Shown one piece after another: positions 1 to 12,699 of a DNA stretch of 64,000 nt. Location: positions 8,322,501 to 8,386,500 of the forward strand of contig JAHQIY010000001.1 in the NCBI GenBank assembly GCA_019054805.1, given 5' to 3'. The position numbers and the translations under genes are program-made. A model generated the notes under the pieces. It ran no database searches and was not told the DNA's origin. It saw nothing but the letters and a program-made list of their open reading frames with translations. The stretch is from Brachionus manjavacas (lineage: Eukaryota > Rotifera > Eurotatoria > Ploima > Brachionidae). Position 1 is the first letter of the stretch; each line of letters opens with the position of its first letter.

Positions 1-302
1 CATACAAAATCGATTATGAGCTTTTTTAATCATTTTTATCGCTATCAAGCATAAAAAATTTAAAAATATTTCCAAGACAAAAATTATAAAATTAACCTTG
101 TTTATTTTTTTTCTATTTTTCATTAAATTTAAAGAATTTTTAAAAATTGAATTTTAATAATTTTTAACAAAATTTTTTTAATTTCAATTACTCACGATTT
201 TAGCATAAAATTTAAAACTATTTTTTAGATTTTCGAGTATCTTACAATTTTATTATTCTAATTGTCACTCGTGTTATTCGTGTTTACAGAAATCCCTAAA
301 AG
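1..302. other. AT-rich intergenic DNA
   Basis: Very AT-rich sequence with homopolymer runs. I see no coding potential or structured element. Confidence 0.5.
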
Positions 303-500
303 AGCCCTTCAATGAACACCTCAAGGGCGACGTTAGGTAACACGGCCAACAGAAACATGGAGGTCAACAATCACGAAAGAGCTCATCGAAATGGGAATGA
401 CATGAAGAGAAGCAAGGGTAAAGGCAAAAGATCGACTTGAGTGGAAATCAAAGGTCATGACCCTATGCTCCACAAGGAGTGAATAAGAAAAAAAAATTGT
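303..500 (+). mobile_element. LINE 3' end: C-terminal end of a reverse-transcriptase ORF
   Basis: One plus-strand frame from 343 to the TAA at 484-486 reads RPTETWRSTITKELIEMG, then MT, a TGA, and REARVKAKDRLEWKSKV before ending in a LCSTRSE-like tail. This is the usual C-terminus of a class of non-LTR retrotransposon ORFs (pattern GRPxxTWRxxxxxEL...G...W.EA...A.DR..W). The single TGA stands where the family normally has Trp, so the copy is a 5'-truncated, dead remnant. It is clearly richer in G+C than its flanks. A second, internally shortened copy lies at 11086-11185. Family recognition is from the pattern, without a search. Confidence 0.7.
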
Positions 501-1619
501 CACCCGCCAGTAATAAATCAATTTAGAAATTCCTAAATTAATAATGTTAACTTTATAATTTTTTTTTGGAATTGTATATTCAGCCTTTGATATTTTACAA
601 ACTGACAGAGACAAACAATTTGGTAATATTCAGTCAATAAGAACATATTTTAACATACTTTTTGATTGTAAGTATTCTTTTTATTTAAAAAAAATTCTCC
701 TAAATGAAGGTAAATTGATTATAATTATTAACAAAATTATTTTTTTTTTAAATTTCATTAAGTTCAAGGTATGATCCTATTGCTTCTGCAAGCACTTAGA
801 AGCGAATAGACTTTTCTATTACCATTTTTCCTTTCAAGAATTACTTTAATTTTAAAAATCAATTTAAAAAAAGCTATTTTAATAAATAAATTAATTAATT
901 AGCTTAATTTTTGTAAATATGAGAAATAAGATCCAATTTTTTTCTATTTTTCATTGTTTTTGTAGGCTTTTTGAAGTTCATGATCATGATCAAATGATCA
1001 AAACTTTATTGATTGAAATCTTAATAAAAATTATGAAACTAGCTTTTTTTATTTAATTACAAGTAAGCATTAAATTTTTATTATTTTTATAATTTTTTTT
1101 TTAATAGATTTTGACTTGATTTTTTTTACATCTTTAAGACATTTAAATTTCACATTAGAGTATCCAAATTATGACTTTAAATTAATATAAATTAAAAAAA
1201 CTGCAGCGAAACAAAGTTAAATTTTTTATATCAAAATTTCAAAATATTGATTAAGAATATTTTTACTTCAGATAAAAATTAATTTAATTTCTTTATATTT
1301 AAAGATTAAAAAACTCATATTTAATAAAGTTTAGTCATTTATTAATAAAAATTGATAAAGAATGCCGTTATTTTTTCAAATCAAAAACTGAAAATTTTTA
1401 TTTTGAAATTTACATTTGATCATGAACTTCAATTTGCCGTTTTGTAGGACAAAATCCGTGTGCAAAAATGTTGATATTGATGACGGATGATTTTATTTAA
1501 TGTTAACTTTATTTTGCCACCATTTTCAAAAATTTGAATCATTCTGTAATTTTAATTTGAATAATTTTATCAGCAACAAAAAACTAAGAATAATTTTTTA
1601 AAGAATAGCCAAAAAAATC
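501..1619. other. Intergenic DNA upstream of the ATRX-like gene
   Basis: AT-rich, with no coding sequence that I can support. Just before the start codon at 1620 a TAG at 1606-1608 follows a T-rich run and could be a splice acceptor leaving an 11-base leader. No promoter element can be named with confidence. Confidence 0.4.
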
Positions 1620-4600
1620 ATGGAAGATAGTAACAGCTCAATGGATGACATAGAAGAAAATATGCTGGCCTACATTGAAAAGTCGCATAACTTATTTCGT
1701 TTAGGAAATGAACTTAACAACAAGATAGATTTTTTTAAACAGGAAATTAATATTTTGCAGAACGATTTTAAAAATGAACTAAACTCATTCAAAATATCTA
1801 ATCAAAATTTAACTCAAAAAATTTTCCGAGCAAGAAATAATCGCCCCAGTCGGTTATCGAACAGCTCTTCAAACGAACTAGCACCCAAAAGCTCAAATTT
1901 AACCCAAATTGATTCGGAAACCAACCTTGGGCCCATTAGTCCTATGTCTCCGTCCATAATTAGCAAAAAAAACTCGACAGAAGAAAATCCACTTTTTACA
2001 GAGGAAGAAGCACTCGCCAAGCTAATGGAAATGGCCAAAGAAGACGGCTTTCCTATCGATCAATTAAATGATAATTCTATTCAGGATGAAGAATTGGATT
2101 TGACTCTGCAGCCAGAGGCTCACGACCAGGACACTTCGGCCAAACAAATCAAGGAATGCAGTGTGAAAATAGACCGCATTGATTTACATTTGGACAGCCT
2201 CGTCAACACTGGATCGGTAAAGATCAGCTCGACAACACTGGACTTTTTGGCCGAAAAAAAAATTTTGAATGAGAGCCTGGCCGTAGATAAACTGTGTAAA
2301 ATGAACTTTGGCAAGGTGTCAAACAATGCCAGGAAAAGCACCACGAATAGGAGAAAGTCTTTGAGGCCGAAAAAAAATGCGCCCAGTGTCACGTCCTTTT
2401 CGGACACGGACTCGGATCCGCCCGATACCGAAAACTCAGACTTTATAGCTGAAAAAACCGAGGATGAGTATAGAGACAAGCTGGTTGACATGATGCACTC
2501 GGACAACTTTGAGATTACCGAGGACGAGTCCATGCTTAGTTCGGACTCGGAAAAAGGTGCAACAAAAAAAGGAAATAAATGGACAGAAGAGGAGAGTGAA
2601 CATTTCTCGGACTCTAGCAAAACATCTGTGTGTGCAAGTGATGAGTCAGAGGTGAAATTGATAGAATCAGTAGCTCATGAGTACAGGGACTCGAAGCAAA
2701 CCCCCGGGTACACAAAGCAAAATTTTGATGTTCCCAATTTGGACTTGGACGAGGCGTCCGATGACGAAAAAGAGAACAAAATGCCTGGCAATGATGAGTC
2801 CGAGGACGAGATACGGCCCAGGCCGACTAGACGCTCGAAGCGTTTGAGCAGTGAGGCCTCGGAAGAGAGGGAAATGTCCCGAGAAGAGGACGGCCTAGAG
2901 ATGGAGTTGTCAAAAAAGTCAACACACTTAAAAGGAATCCTAGGTGGCGAGTTGGAAAATGAGATTTCAGATCAGAATAAAGAGAATTTGATCAGCTTGG
3001 AAAATGACTCGGCCAGTTCGGACGAGATTAAGCCCATAATAAAAAAGAGAAAGAGACTCAAGTGTAATAGTGATAGTGAAAGTTCCATAAAGAGTAAATT
3101 GAGGAGTAGATCGGTGGTTAAAAAAGAGTCCAAGTATGATGAAGACGATGAAGAAAACTCGGCGTCAGATGACAGTGACATACAATCGGTGCACAGTTCT
3201 GAGGAAGAGTCGCCCAACAAGCAGGAAACTAGACATAAGTTGAGAAATATTATTCATGATGGAAAGCTGACCAAAGAAACTCAGGACGCCATTCAGACAG
3301 AGCGCGAGCGCAAGAAACGCGTTGAGGAAAAGCGAGCTTTGGAAGCCTCGATTAGCAGGGACAATGAGAATGACTTGTACTTGGATGTGGATCAAGTGAG
3401 CAAAAAGATGATTGTGAAAGTAGATGGCGCCATTTCCAAAAAACTAAAGCCGCATCAAATCGAAGGCATCAAGTTTATGTGGGACTCGTGCTATGAAAGC
3501 TGTGAAATGATAAAAAATGGTCACAAAGGCTCAGGATGTTTGTTGGCGCATTGCATGGGTCTTGGAAAAACATTTCAAGTGATTGCTCTTGTTCATACGC
3601 TGCTAACAAACAGAGATCTGACCAAATGTAAACGAGTTTTAATCTTATTGCCTGTGAATGTGCTGAGGAATTGGAAAAACGAATTCCGCAAATGGACTAG
3701 ACCATGTCAAAAGCAAATAACTGTATATCAACTTCCGAGCGAAAAAGGTTTTAGTAGAGACTTGGCTAGAGCTCGTTTAAATGAAATAGAGAGCTGGCAT
3801 AGAAGAGGTATTTGATTTTGTATTTAATTTTTTTAATTATTATTATCAAAATTCAAAAATTAAGCCTAATTTAAAAAAAAAATTAAAAAAAATATAAAAA
3901 AAAGTTATTTGGGTTGGATTAGATAATAAAACTACCTTTTTTTATTAAAATAAAATTCATTAGTGTTTTTTTTACACTTTATTTACGCGATAATGACATG
4001 CCACTTATATGGAGACAAATATTTTGTAAAAAAAAGTCAATTTAGGGCTTTTTTCGACATTAACGACATGTCATTATAACATTTTGAAAACCAGTGTTAA
4101 CTACATATCACTAAAATCGAGATAAAACGCTAATACTTTTTTAATTTGATTTTTCAAATCTAGTCGAAAAAATAGCTATGATTTTTGCATTTTTAAAATT
4201 AGTTTTTTAATTGATTCTAATAATTAAGCTATATTTATAATTTATAATATTATATGCTTTATATTTTGAATTATTTTTTATTAATTAAAATACAGAGACA
4301 AATGTTTGGCTGTCAAATGATGATTTTTTTAGTAAAAATTATTTGCTAAAAAGGAACTTAAATTCATATGTTTATAGAATTAGACTTGGACAAAAAAAAA
4401 TTTCTAGCCCTAACATTTTTTTTAGGCCTACAACACACTTGTTTATCTTGGCCCTCTAGTTATGCATGACTATAGAGGCAAGATCTCTAGTATTTGTCTT
4501 AACTGTAAACAGAAAATACCCAAGGACTCTTTTTAAAAAAACACAAAAATGATTATTATTACTTATTTTTTAATCTGACTCGTTTTTCACGTCAAAAATT

Positions 4601-7600
4601 GAAGTCAAAAAGACTGACTTAAATTACAAAGTTGCTTGGCGGCCAAATTAATTTTTCCAGTTTCTTTGGAAAAGATCACATACTTGATTTAAAATTGAAT
4701 TTACATTAATTTCTGGTAATTAGTTTTGATTTGGATGTAACTTATTTGTTTCTCGATAGGTTCAATCAATAAAACTTTTTTCTGCTATTATTAGTTTACT
4801 ACCTTTCCTATTTCACCCAAAAGAACATCTTTAGCGTTTCTGTGTCATTCCAATCATCGGTAAAGGCAAGAAAGAAGATTAATCCAAACATATCTTTGTT
4901 TACTTTTTATTAAGGAATTATTTCAATAAATAAATTATTAATTATAAATAAAGCTTAAAATGACTTGTTTTAAGTCTTATTGTGCAAATCCTCTTAAAAC
5001 CTTAAAATCTTTTTTTAAATTATTAATTAATTTAATTATTTTTTATTGAATAAATTTTTTTCTTGGAATACGCTACTGTAGTGCATTATCATAAGGCGCC
5101 TGAGCTATTATTAACTTTAGCTATTATAAATCACCTAGTACAAAACAAGGAAAAATAAGGCAAAAACTAGTTTTAAGAGATCAAGGTAATATTTTAAATT
5201 AGACCGGGCATTTTATTGAAAATAGAAAAAATCTAAAAAAAAATCGAATTTGAATAGACTAATTAAAAATTGATTAATTACTAAAAATTATTGAGAATAT
5301 CGTTTAAAAAAATTAAAAAAATTTGTTTAGGCAAAAATAGTTTTGTGATTCATTTCCTTCTACAAAACAGCTGATTTGAACCACTAACCCTCTTCATAAT
5401 CAAGATACTCCTTCATGACTTTTTTTCGTAAATCACCTTGTCCAAAATAGAATGTAAATCGTAGCTATCTACAAGATCACAATGATCGAAATTATTTTTT
5501 TTATCAAATTTTCATCTAAGTCACTCCATATTTCGGATACCCAGTTGATGACATTTGCGTGAACTGGTGATCTCATACTCCCCTCTCTCTTAAAAGTATG
5601 ATCTGACCAGTTTCTATCTATATTTTGCTTTCAATAGTCTAGACCATGAGATATCAACTGGTCGGACAAAATTTGTCATCCTTGGTGGAACATTTACAAT
5701 ATTCAAGTTTCTTGTTAAAGCAGCTTATTTGACAAGTCTTTTTGATGACACGGAGCGCTATCCCAAATTAAAAAGGATTCTTAAATTAGGACAGTGTTCC
5801 TTTTTTTCATATTATTTACCATGCTCTTTTAAAACTTCAAAATTGATACTATTCTTAAGACTAGACCGGGGTCTAATATCTGAAGACCAAAATTAATACT
5901 GTGGCCACATGATGAGGCACTTCGGTACTTTATTAAGCCCAAACAAATATTTTTTCTTTCTATTAAGGAATTATTTAATGAAAAAAAAAATATATAATGA
6001 ATTTAAATTTAAATTAAAAAAAGATTCTTTAAGGGAGGAAATGTACAAGCGGACTTAAAGCAATTCATTTTCTGATTATTAAACTAATAAGATACATTTA
6101 AATTTTAGGTGGTGTTCTTTTGTTGAGCTATTCGATGTTTGTGCGAATAGTGAATGGCAAAAATATCAAACCACAAAAGCTAGTTCAAGGTTTCAATAGA
6201 TGCTTGCTTTCACCTGGACCGAATCTGGTGATATGCGACGAAGGTCACATGCTCAAAGTGGCCACTTCAGCTCTAAATAAAAGTGTGTCCAAATTTGACA
6301 CAGCGCGTCGGATAGTCCTTACCGGCACTCCGCTCCAAAACAATCTAATGGAATACCATTGTATGGTGTCTTTTGTGAAACCGAATCTTCTGGGCACAAT
6401 CAAGGAGTTCAAAAACCGCTTTGCCAACCCCATTAGTAATGGTCAGCATAAGGACTCGACTGAGGCCGATGTGCGCTACATGAAAAAAAGAGCGCACATT
6501 TTACACGATGTTCTTGACGGTTGTGTGCAGCGAAAAGACTACGCAGTCATCCGCAATTTGCTCCGACCCAAAAAAGAATATGTTCTGAGCATCCGCCTGT
6601 CCGACATTCAAGTTGACCTCTACCGCACCTACATCCAAAACTATGGCATTAGAACAAAAACCAGCAAAACCAAAGGAGCTGAGCTGTTTCAAGATTTTCA
6701 AAATTTGTACCGCGTTTGCTCTCATCCGTGGGTACTCAAGCTGAACGAAGTTAAGGTTCTTCGAAAGGAGGAAAAACTTGCGGAGAAAAATTTTGTTGCC
6801 GATTTCGAAGAGGAAGAAATTGTAAATGAAACCGAAATGGTCTTGGACGATGATGACGAAACTATAAGCTTTTTGACAGCTAGGCCAAAAAATGGTACAC
6901 AGAAGCCGGAAGTGAACGGCGGAGGGGTAAATAGTGAAGAAACAGCAAGCAAGCCTGTAGAACGTTGGTGGACAAGCTTAATTCCAAACGATATGGAATT
7001 TGATATAAATATGAGTGGCAAACTAGTTGTGCTGGAGCACATTCTAAAATTGTGTGCCCAAAGTGGCGAGAAACTTCTTCTGTTCAGCCAAAGTTTGCTC
7101 AGCTTGGACCTGATTGAAGTATTTTTGGAAAAGTTGAGTCAGGATAAAAAAGACAGATGGAGGAAAGACGAGGACTATTATCGCATGGACGGCCAGACCG
7201 ATGTGAGCAAGCGGCAGAGCGATGTGGACAAGTTCAATGATGAGCGGAATCGGCGCGGCCGATTTTTTTTGATTTCGACTAGGGCCGGAGGCATCGGAAT
7301 CAATCTAGTGGGCGCCAATCGATGCATCATCTTTGACGCCTGCTGGAACCCTTCTTACGACACTCAGTCCATTTTTAGAATTTACAGATTCGGACAAACA
7401 AAAGATGTGTTCATCTACAGATTTTTGGCCCAGGGCACCATGGAGGAAAAAATCTACCAGAGACAAGTGACCAAACAGTCGCTTTCTCATCGAGTGATCG
7501 ATGAGCATCAAATAGACAGACATTTTACCAGCCAGGAAATAAATGAGTTGTACAACTTTGAGCCTGATTTGTGGGACGGAAAGAGTATTGTTTATGACAT

Positions 7601-8390
7601 ACCGGATGACAGTTTGTTGAAATCGTTGCTGGTCGATTGCAAAAAGTGGATTGCCAAGTACCACGAGCACGACTCGTTGCTGGAGAACAAGCTGAACGAG
7701 GGCTTGAGCGAAGAGGAAAGAAAAGCGGCATGGGAAGAGTATGAAAATGAGAAGAATGCGCAAACTTTGCATTTAAGTCACAGTGAGCCATTTGTGCACA
7801 ATTCTTTCCCGAATATTGCCAACGATCAGCATTTGATGAGATTGTATGGCGGCATATTGGCCAACGAGTCGAACCGGATGTCCGAGCCTTTCAACGCTCA
7901 CATCCAAGCTATCCAAAGGGAGGAATTGATGAGGCAAATTGAACAGCAAAATGAGATAATGCGACAGCATGAGCTCAGAAATTCCATGCAAAAAGAAAGA
8001 CTTATGAGCATTCAGAGCAATAAGCAGCCAAATTACTTGCAGAGAATGACGCAAATGTTCCAAAATAATCAGAATAATTTTAACATACGAATTCCGAGTG
8101 GACAAAGAAACGAAAAAGAATTTTCAGACCTAAACACTGGCAGACATATGGCAAGTCATCAAAATTTGACAAGCATTCTCCAAGGTATTCCAAAGTCTAG
8201 TTTGAACGAAAACATGTCCCGAGACTATGTGTCGCAGCAGCAAGCCAAACTTTTAAATTCAAGAAATCTAAGTCCGATCTTATCAATGAAAAAAAATCAA
8301 AAGCAAGTCAACCAGCAGCCAAATTCCAACCAGAATCAGACTGCACCGATGAGACCCAAACTGACCGAAACTAAACCAATGGAACCTTAA
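1620..8390 (+). CDS. ATRX: ATRX/XNP-like SNF2 chromatin remodelling ATPase (2 exons)
   Basis: Exon 1 is 1620-3807 and exon 2 is 6109-8390; the GT..AG intron is 3808-6108. The exons join in phase (RR-G-GVLLLSYSMF) and give 1489 residues. Residues 1-600 are low-complexity and acidic/basic, with a basic PTRRSKRL patch; no Cys-rich ADD finger is visible. The Snf2 core then follows: LLAHCMGLGKT (GKT at 649-651), LPVNVLRNW, the DEGH box (773-776), LTGTPLQNNLMEYHCMV, and the C-terminal lobe with STRAGGIGINLVGANR and RIYRFGQ (about 1153-1159). Wording such as AHCMGLGKT and GTPLQNNLMEYH is characteristic of ATRX rather than other SNF2 clades. The tail is Gln/Asn-rich. The family uses ATP to remodel nucleosomes at heterochromatin and repeats. 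The absence of ADD resembles insect XNP. An AATAAA lies at about 8497. Confidence 0.93.
3808..5369. other. First part of the ATRX intron
   Basis: AT-rich intron sequence. I see no recognisable element here, in contrast to the transposase remnant further on. Confidence 0.5.
5370..5930 (-). mobile_element. Degenerate DDE transposase remnant in the ATRX intron
   Basis: Read on the minus strand, several frames in order give SAPCHQKDLSNKL, LNIVNVPPRMTNFVRPVDIS, SWSRLLKAKYR, HANVINWVSEIWSDLDENLI and FDHCDLVDSYDLHSILDKV. This order (D-SAPCH, then PPRMTxxxxPxDxxW, then a late IxWxxEIW) is that of a pogo-like DDE transposase C-terminal half. At least three frameshifts and several stops show a dead copy. 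It lies antisense within the 2.3-kb intron of the ATRX-like gene. Terminal repeats were not found. The match is from memory of the family pattern. Confidence 0.6.
5931..6108. other. Last part of the ATRX intron with 3' splice site
   Basis: AT-rich. It ends in AATTTTAG at 6101-6108, and the following exon joins exon 1 in phase. Confidence 0.6.
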
Positions 8391-10523
8391 CCAGTTAACA
8401 ATTAGAACAAATTTTTTTTGGACTTGTGTTGAGTTATTTTTTTGTTACCTGTTATTTGGAATATAAATTAATTGAAAGTTATTTGTAAATTTAAAAAATA
8501 AATTCGTTTCTTGTAAATTTGTCGTCGAAATTTTCAACACATCAACTGAAAATAGCTGTACTCATTTTTTTATTCATAATGTTAAATAATAAAAATTATT
8601 AATAGAATTATTTTTTGTTTTAAATTGCCAATTTTTTAAATATTTAATTAAGAACTACAAAAAAAATCTAAAAAAAAACAATGTTTTCAGTAAATCTTGT
8701 TTGCGTCTGTCATAACCAAGAAAATTTTATCCATTTGATATATTTTAGTGTACAATCGTTCTATAACGAAAGCTTCCTGATAGTCACTTGTCAAAGTGCT
8801 TCTTTTTAGTGTCTGGTTGTGTCATTCTGCTGAACTGAATCACCATAAATTTTATCTTTTAAAACCTTTTCTACAAGATTTGTTTTCTTTTTTGTATACG
8901 AGTTTCAAGCTGAAGCAACTGTAATGCCCACAAAATCCTAGTGCCTGACTCTCTTTTGTTCTACTTTATAAAACAAGTTTAATTTTTATTTGACTTATTA
9001 TTAATGACAAAAACAAAAACGGTATATTACGCAATGATAAAATAATCAAATAAAGTGTCCATTTGTTATTTATAATTTCAAAATGAATTTTATTGAAAAA
9101 TCAAAAATAAAAATTACTATATATAACTAATATTTAATTCTTTTAGTTATGCATTAGATGTTTTTTTGGTCTTCATCTTCTTTTCCTAAATAACCTAAAT
9201 TAAATTACAAGAAAAATATAAATCAAATGTAAACAAGTTGATTAATCCAAATATATTCATGACATCTACAACTGGAATTACCTATCACGATATAAATTGA
9301 TTCTTTATCTCTCTTTTTTAACAACAAAATTTGATTTGAAGTTTCACGATCTCATTTTTTAAAAATATTATCTTCTTCATCATCAGTGTGTCCTTCTTTG
9401 TGAAATAGCGACATCTTTGTCGATATCATTGGAAAGTTGATTAACTTAAAATTTTCTTTTTTCAATTAGATTTGGATTTTTCTAAATCGTTGTGTAAATT
9501 ATAAAAAACTATTTTGTTTTTCAACATTCTTTTATTTTTGTTTCAAAATTATTTGACAGCAAATTCTAAATTAATATACGTATTTTTTGATATATTTAAT
9601 TTTAATTTAATTTTTTAATTTTAATTTAATTTTAATTTTAATTTATTCATAAAAATTACGATGTTATACATAGAAATATAATAAATATAAGAAATAGTTT
9701 AATTCACAAAAGTTAAGTTTTTTTTTCTTTAAAACTGAAAAATAAAAATATATTAAATCTAAGCTAGGTAAGGCGTAAATGGTACTACCACATTTCATCA
9801 AAAACATTTTTATACCTTTTAAAAAGTGTCAGTCCCGTGTAAAAATTATTTTACTCAGTTAATTTTTAGCTACATAAATAAAAAATTAAGAAAGATGAAG
9901 TTATGATTAAATAGTTATTAATATATAACACAACTAGTCTAGATTTTTTTTTTTTTAAGTAAACGTATCAATTTTTGATAATAATTAAATATCTATGATG
10001 AAAAAAATTCCTTCAGGTTAAAAAAAAATTAAAATTTCAAAATTAAAAAAAAACGAAGAAAAAAGACAAAAATAAGTGTTTGAAGAATTTCTATTAAATT
10101 AATCAATTCTTTTTAATTTTTCTAAATTAATTTTCGATTACTGATTTCGATGAGAAAATTTCCGATAAAATGTATCAATCTCATGTAAAAATGTCAACAT
10201 TTTATAACCCTTTTAGTCCCAAGGTTTACACTTATTCATTTAGTACCATGGGTTAATCGAATGAAGAATACAGTAATTAATAAGGCTTATCCTATTGCTC
10301 TATTTTTTGTGATTTTTACCTAAAAAATAACCTGAATAACTCCTTTATCCCCTTAATCTTATAAATTTACCCTTTAGATATCTTAACTACGATATTATGA
10401 AATAATATAATTATTTTTTAAAATAAAATTCTTTAGCTTGTTCTTTATTTAAATGACACAAAAGGTTAGTCAATCTTAAGTTTTATAAAAGAAAAAACAT
10501 AAAATCCAGAGTAAAGAAATGAA
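8391..10523. other. ATRX 3' flank and AT-rich intergenic DNA
   Basis: An AATAAA about 105 bases after the stop (near 8497) is a plausible polyadenylation signal for the ATRX-like gene. The rest is AT-rich with simple TTAA-type repeats around 9595-9650. I see no gene. Confidence 0.4.
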
Positions 10524-10915
10524 ATGCAAGGCGGAAACTGGGTTGATTTATTGAGTAAAAATCACAAAACCGGACCAGCACAAGGTATTAGAGGGCCCAA
10601 GAGGCCTCTCTCCGTCCAAGCATCTACCAACTGCGCCCAGATTGAAAACTATTCCAGAGAGTGGAACAGCGTACCTGAGACAGTAATCGGTACCTCGACT
10701 GTAAACCAGTTTAAGAATAGACTCGATGCATGGAAGTATTCCGGTGGACTTGCCGGAATTTGAAGAGATTGAGAAGTTTTAGGGTTCAAAGATTGTACTT
10801 ATTATGAAATAGAAAATTATTAATTAACTATTTTACTAGATTTTTATACCATAGATGTCTTCTCAGTAAGAAGTCTCCACATGCATGCTTGCCGTAGCTT
10901 ATTTTTATTCTTATT
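10524..10915 (+). mobile_element. CR1/L2-type LINE C-terminal fragment with 3' tail
   Basis: The frame 10524-10763 ends in REWNSVPETVIGTSTVNQFK followed by NRLDAWK. This is the usual last block of CR1/L2-like reverse-transcriptase ORFs (WNxLPxxVVxxxSVNxFKxxLD). A 3'UTR of about 150 bases follows, ending in TTA/TTAT microsatellite repeats near 10890-10915, as expected for the 3' end of such an element. The fragment is much richer in G+C than its flanks. It is not a host gene. It belongs to the same broad group as the fragments at 30672-32401, 50985-52790 and 55975-56215. Confidence 0.75.
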
Positions 10916-11085
10916 ATTATTATACTTCCAAAAAGAAAATTCAAAATAGAATTTAAATATTTTCCAGTCATAAGATTAAATATAATAGATAAAAAGATGA
11001 AATTAACTAGGTATTTTTGTTAAACAAAAAATAATCTTGGGCATTTACTTAGAATAAAAGAAACACGTATACCAAAAAGAAATTA

Positions 11086-11185
11086 TCAATGGACACCTCA
11101 AGGGCGACGTAAGGTAGGTTAAAGACAAAAGATCGACTTGAGTGGGAAACAAATGACGCTATGCTCCAGAAGTAGTGAGAAAGAA
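11086..11185 (+). mobile_element. Short copy of the LINE 3' end seen at 303-500
   Basis: It shares CACCTCAAGGGCGACGT and AAAAGATCGACTTGAGTGG with the 303-500 element and ends with the same TATGCTCCA...GTGAGAAAG block. The central part, the TWRSTITKEL region, is missing. It is an internally deleted remnant, not a gene. Confidence 0.7.
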
Positions 11186-12699
11186 AAAAAAATCTAACAA
11201 AAACTATATAAAAAATTTAACTTGGTAGATAAAGAAATTAATTGATAGATAATAAATTCACAAAAGCTACTTTTTAACGCCTAATAAACAAGCGTAATTT
11301 GAGGCGTATTTTTTCAGCAAGTTTTTAAAAGTAATGATTGTCAAACGCCAAAAAGCGTCTATTAAAACACTAGCATTTTTTAAAAAAATTTTCGCATTTA
11401 TAAGCAAAAAATATTGAATTTTTTTGAAATTTTTTAAAAGAAAATTGGTGGTCAGTCGTGTAAAATTGTTTAAATTTTAAAAAGTCCAAATAAATGGTTT
11501 AATTAAATGTAATAAAATGGTGATATTTTGTTGAACTTTAAAAAATTGCAATCTATATTAATCAATAAATACTTGAAAAATTTAAATTATTTAAATTTTA
11601 ATTTTAATGCCTTTTATTAATTTTAATTTATATAAATCGGAAGTAATTTTTTTTTAGAAGAATGCGTTTTTTTCACACTTTTTACGCTTTTTATATTTGA
11701 GACGTTTTTCTATTTAAGACTAATTTTTCAAAATTTGATATATCTTTCATCAACAGACAAAAATAAATATCTAATTTAACTGCTTTATATGTCACATTTA
11801 AGATGAAAAAATTATTTAATAAAACTAAATTATGATAAAAATTTTGATTATAACAATTTTTTTCTTTGTTTTGATAAAAATTATTCTAATTTAAATTAAA
11901 AATGATTCTATGAAGTGAAGAATCACAAAATTCCAATAGCTTTATTAGCTATTTAAAACTTAAAATTTTATCATATTATGCTATTATTAGATTTACATAA
12001 AATTTTAAAACAATATTAAAAAAAGCTCCGCTTCTTTAATGCTAAATTAAAAAATATCAAAGAAAAAATTTCTAATAAAATCAAGATAGTCATGAATCAA
12101 CCTTGAAGAAGCGTTTTCTAAACAAATTATGAAATTTATGCTAATATTAAATAAGAACAAAAGCAATCTGAACACAAAAGTAGATTTATTTAACTGCAAT
12201 ATTATAGTTTAAAAAAAATTCGAAGTTGTTACTTTCAAACTAGAGGAAAGAACAAAAAATTATTGCTAAAATTTTCAAATAGAAGACATTTTTGCGGAAA
12301 TCAATAAATACTATTTGGAAGTTGGGAATAACGCTGTTAATAAAAAGTAAATTACATTCAATTATTAATGGTTGTAATAGAGAATTTTTTTTGAGCACTC
12401 TGTTTCAAGAACAAGTAAGATTTAAATAAACTATCAATTCTTCAAGTTAAGCTTTAAAAGTTTTTAAATTCAACTCTTTAATAGTGGAATTTTTTTTTCT
12501 CTTGCAATTTGGGTGATCGGTTTCCATTCAAATTTGGTCATTCGTTTTTCATTTAAAATTTTAGCTATAAAAATTTTCCGAATTTTCGGCTAAATAATTT
12601 ATTAGAAATAAATAATAGTTAAGTTTTCTGAGAAGAATCTATTTTAATATTTTTTATAAATTTGTGGGATCATCTGCAGACATTTTGATTTTTAAAAAA
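11186..12699. other. AT-rich intergenic DNA
   Basis: Mostly AT-rich. Scattered short motifs containing ACGCC or GCGT occur at about 11276-11370 and 11660-11720, but I could not assemble them into a repeat unit. No gene is seen. Confidence 0.4.

Noticed and set aside
333..614. 93-codon minus-strand open frame
   Set aside because: It is the antisense of a LINE C-terminal fragment and has no family resemblance.
9595..9650. TTTAATTTTAATTT repeats
   Set aside because: Simple sequence expected from base composition.
11270..11720. Scattered ACGCC/GCGT motifs suggesting a repeat or inverted repeat
   Set aside because: Alignment by eye was poor and no unit length emerged.
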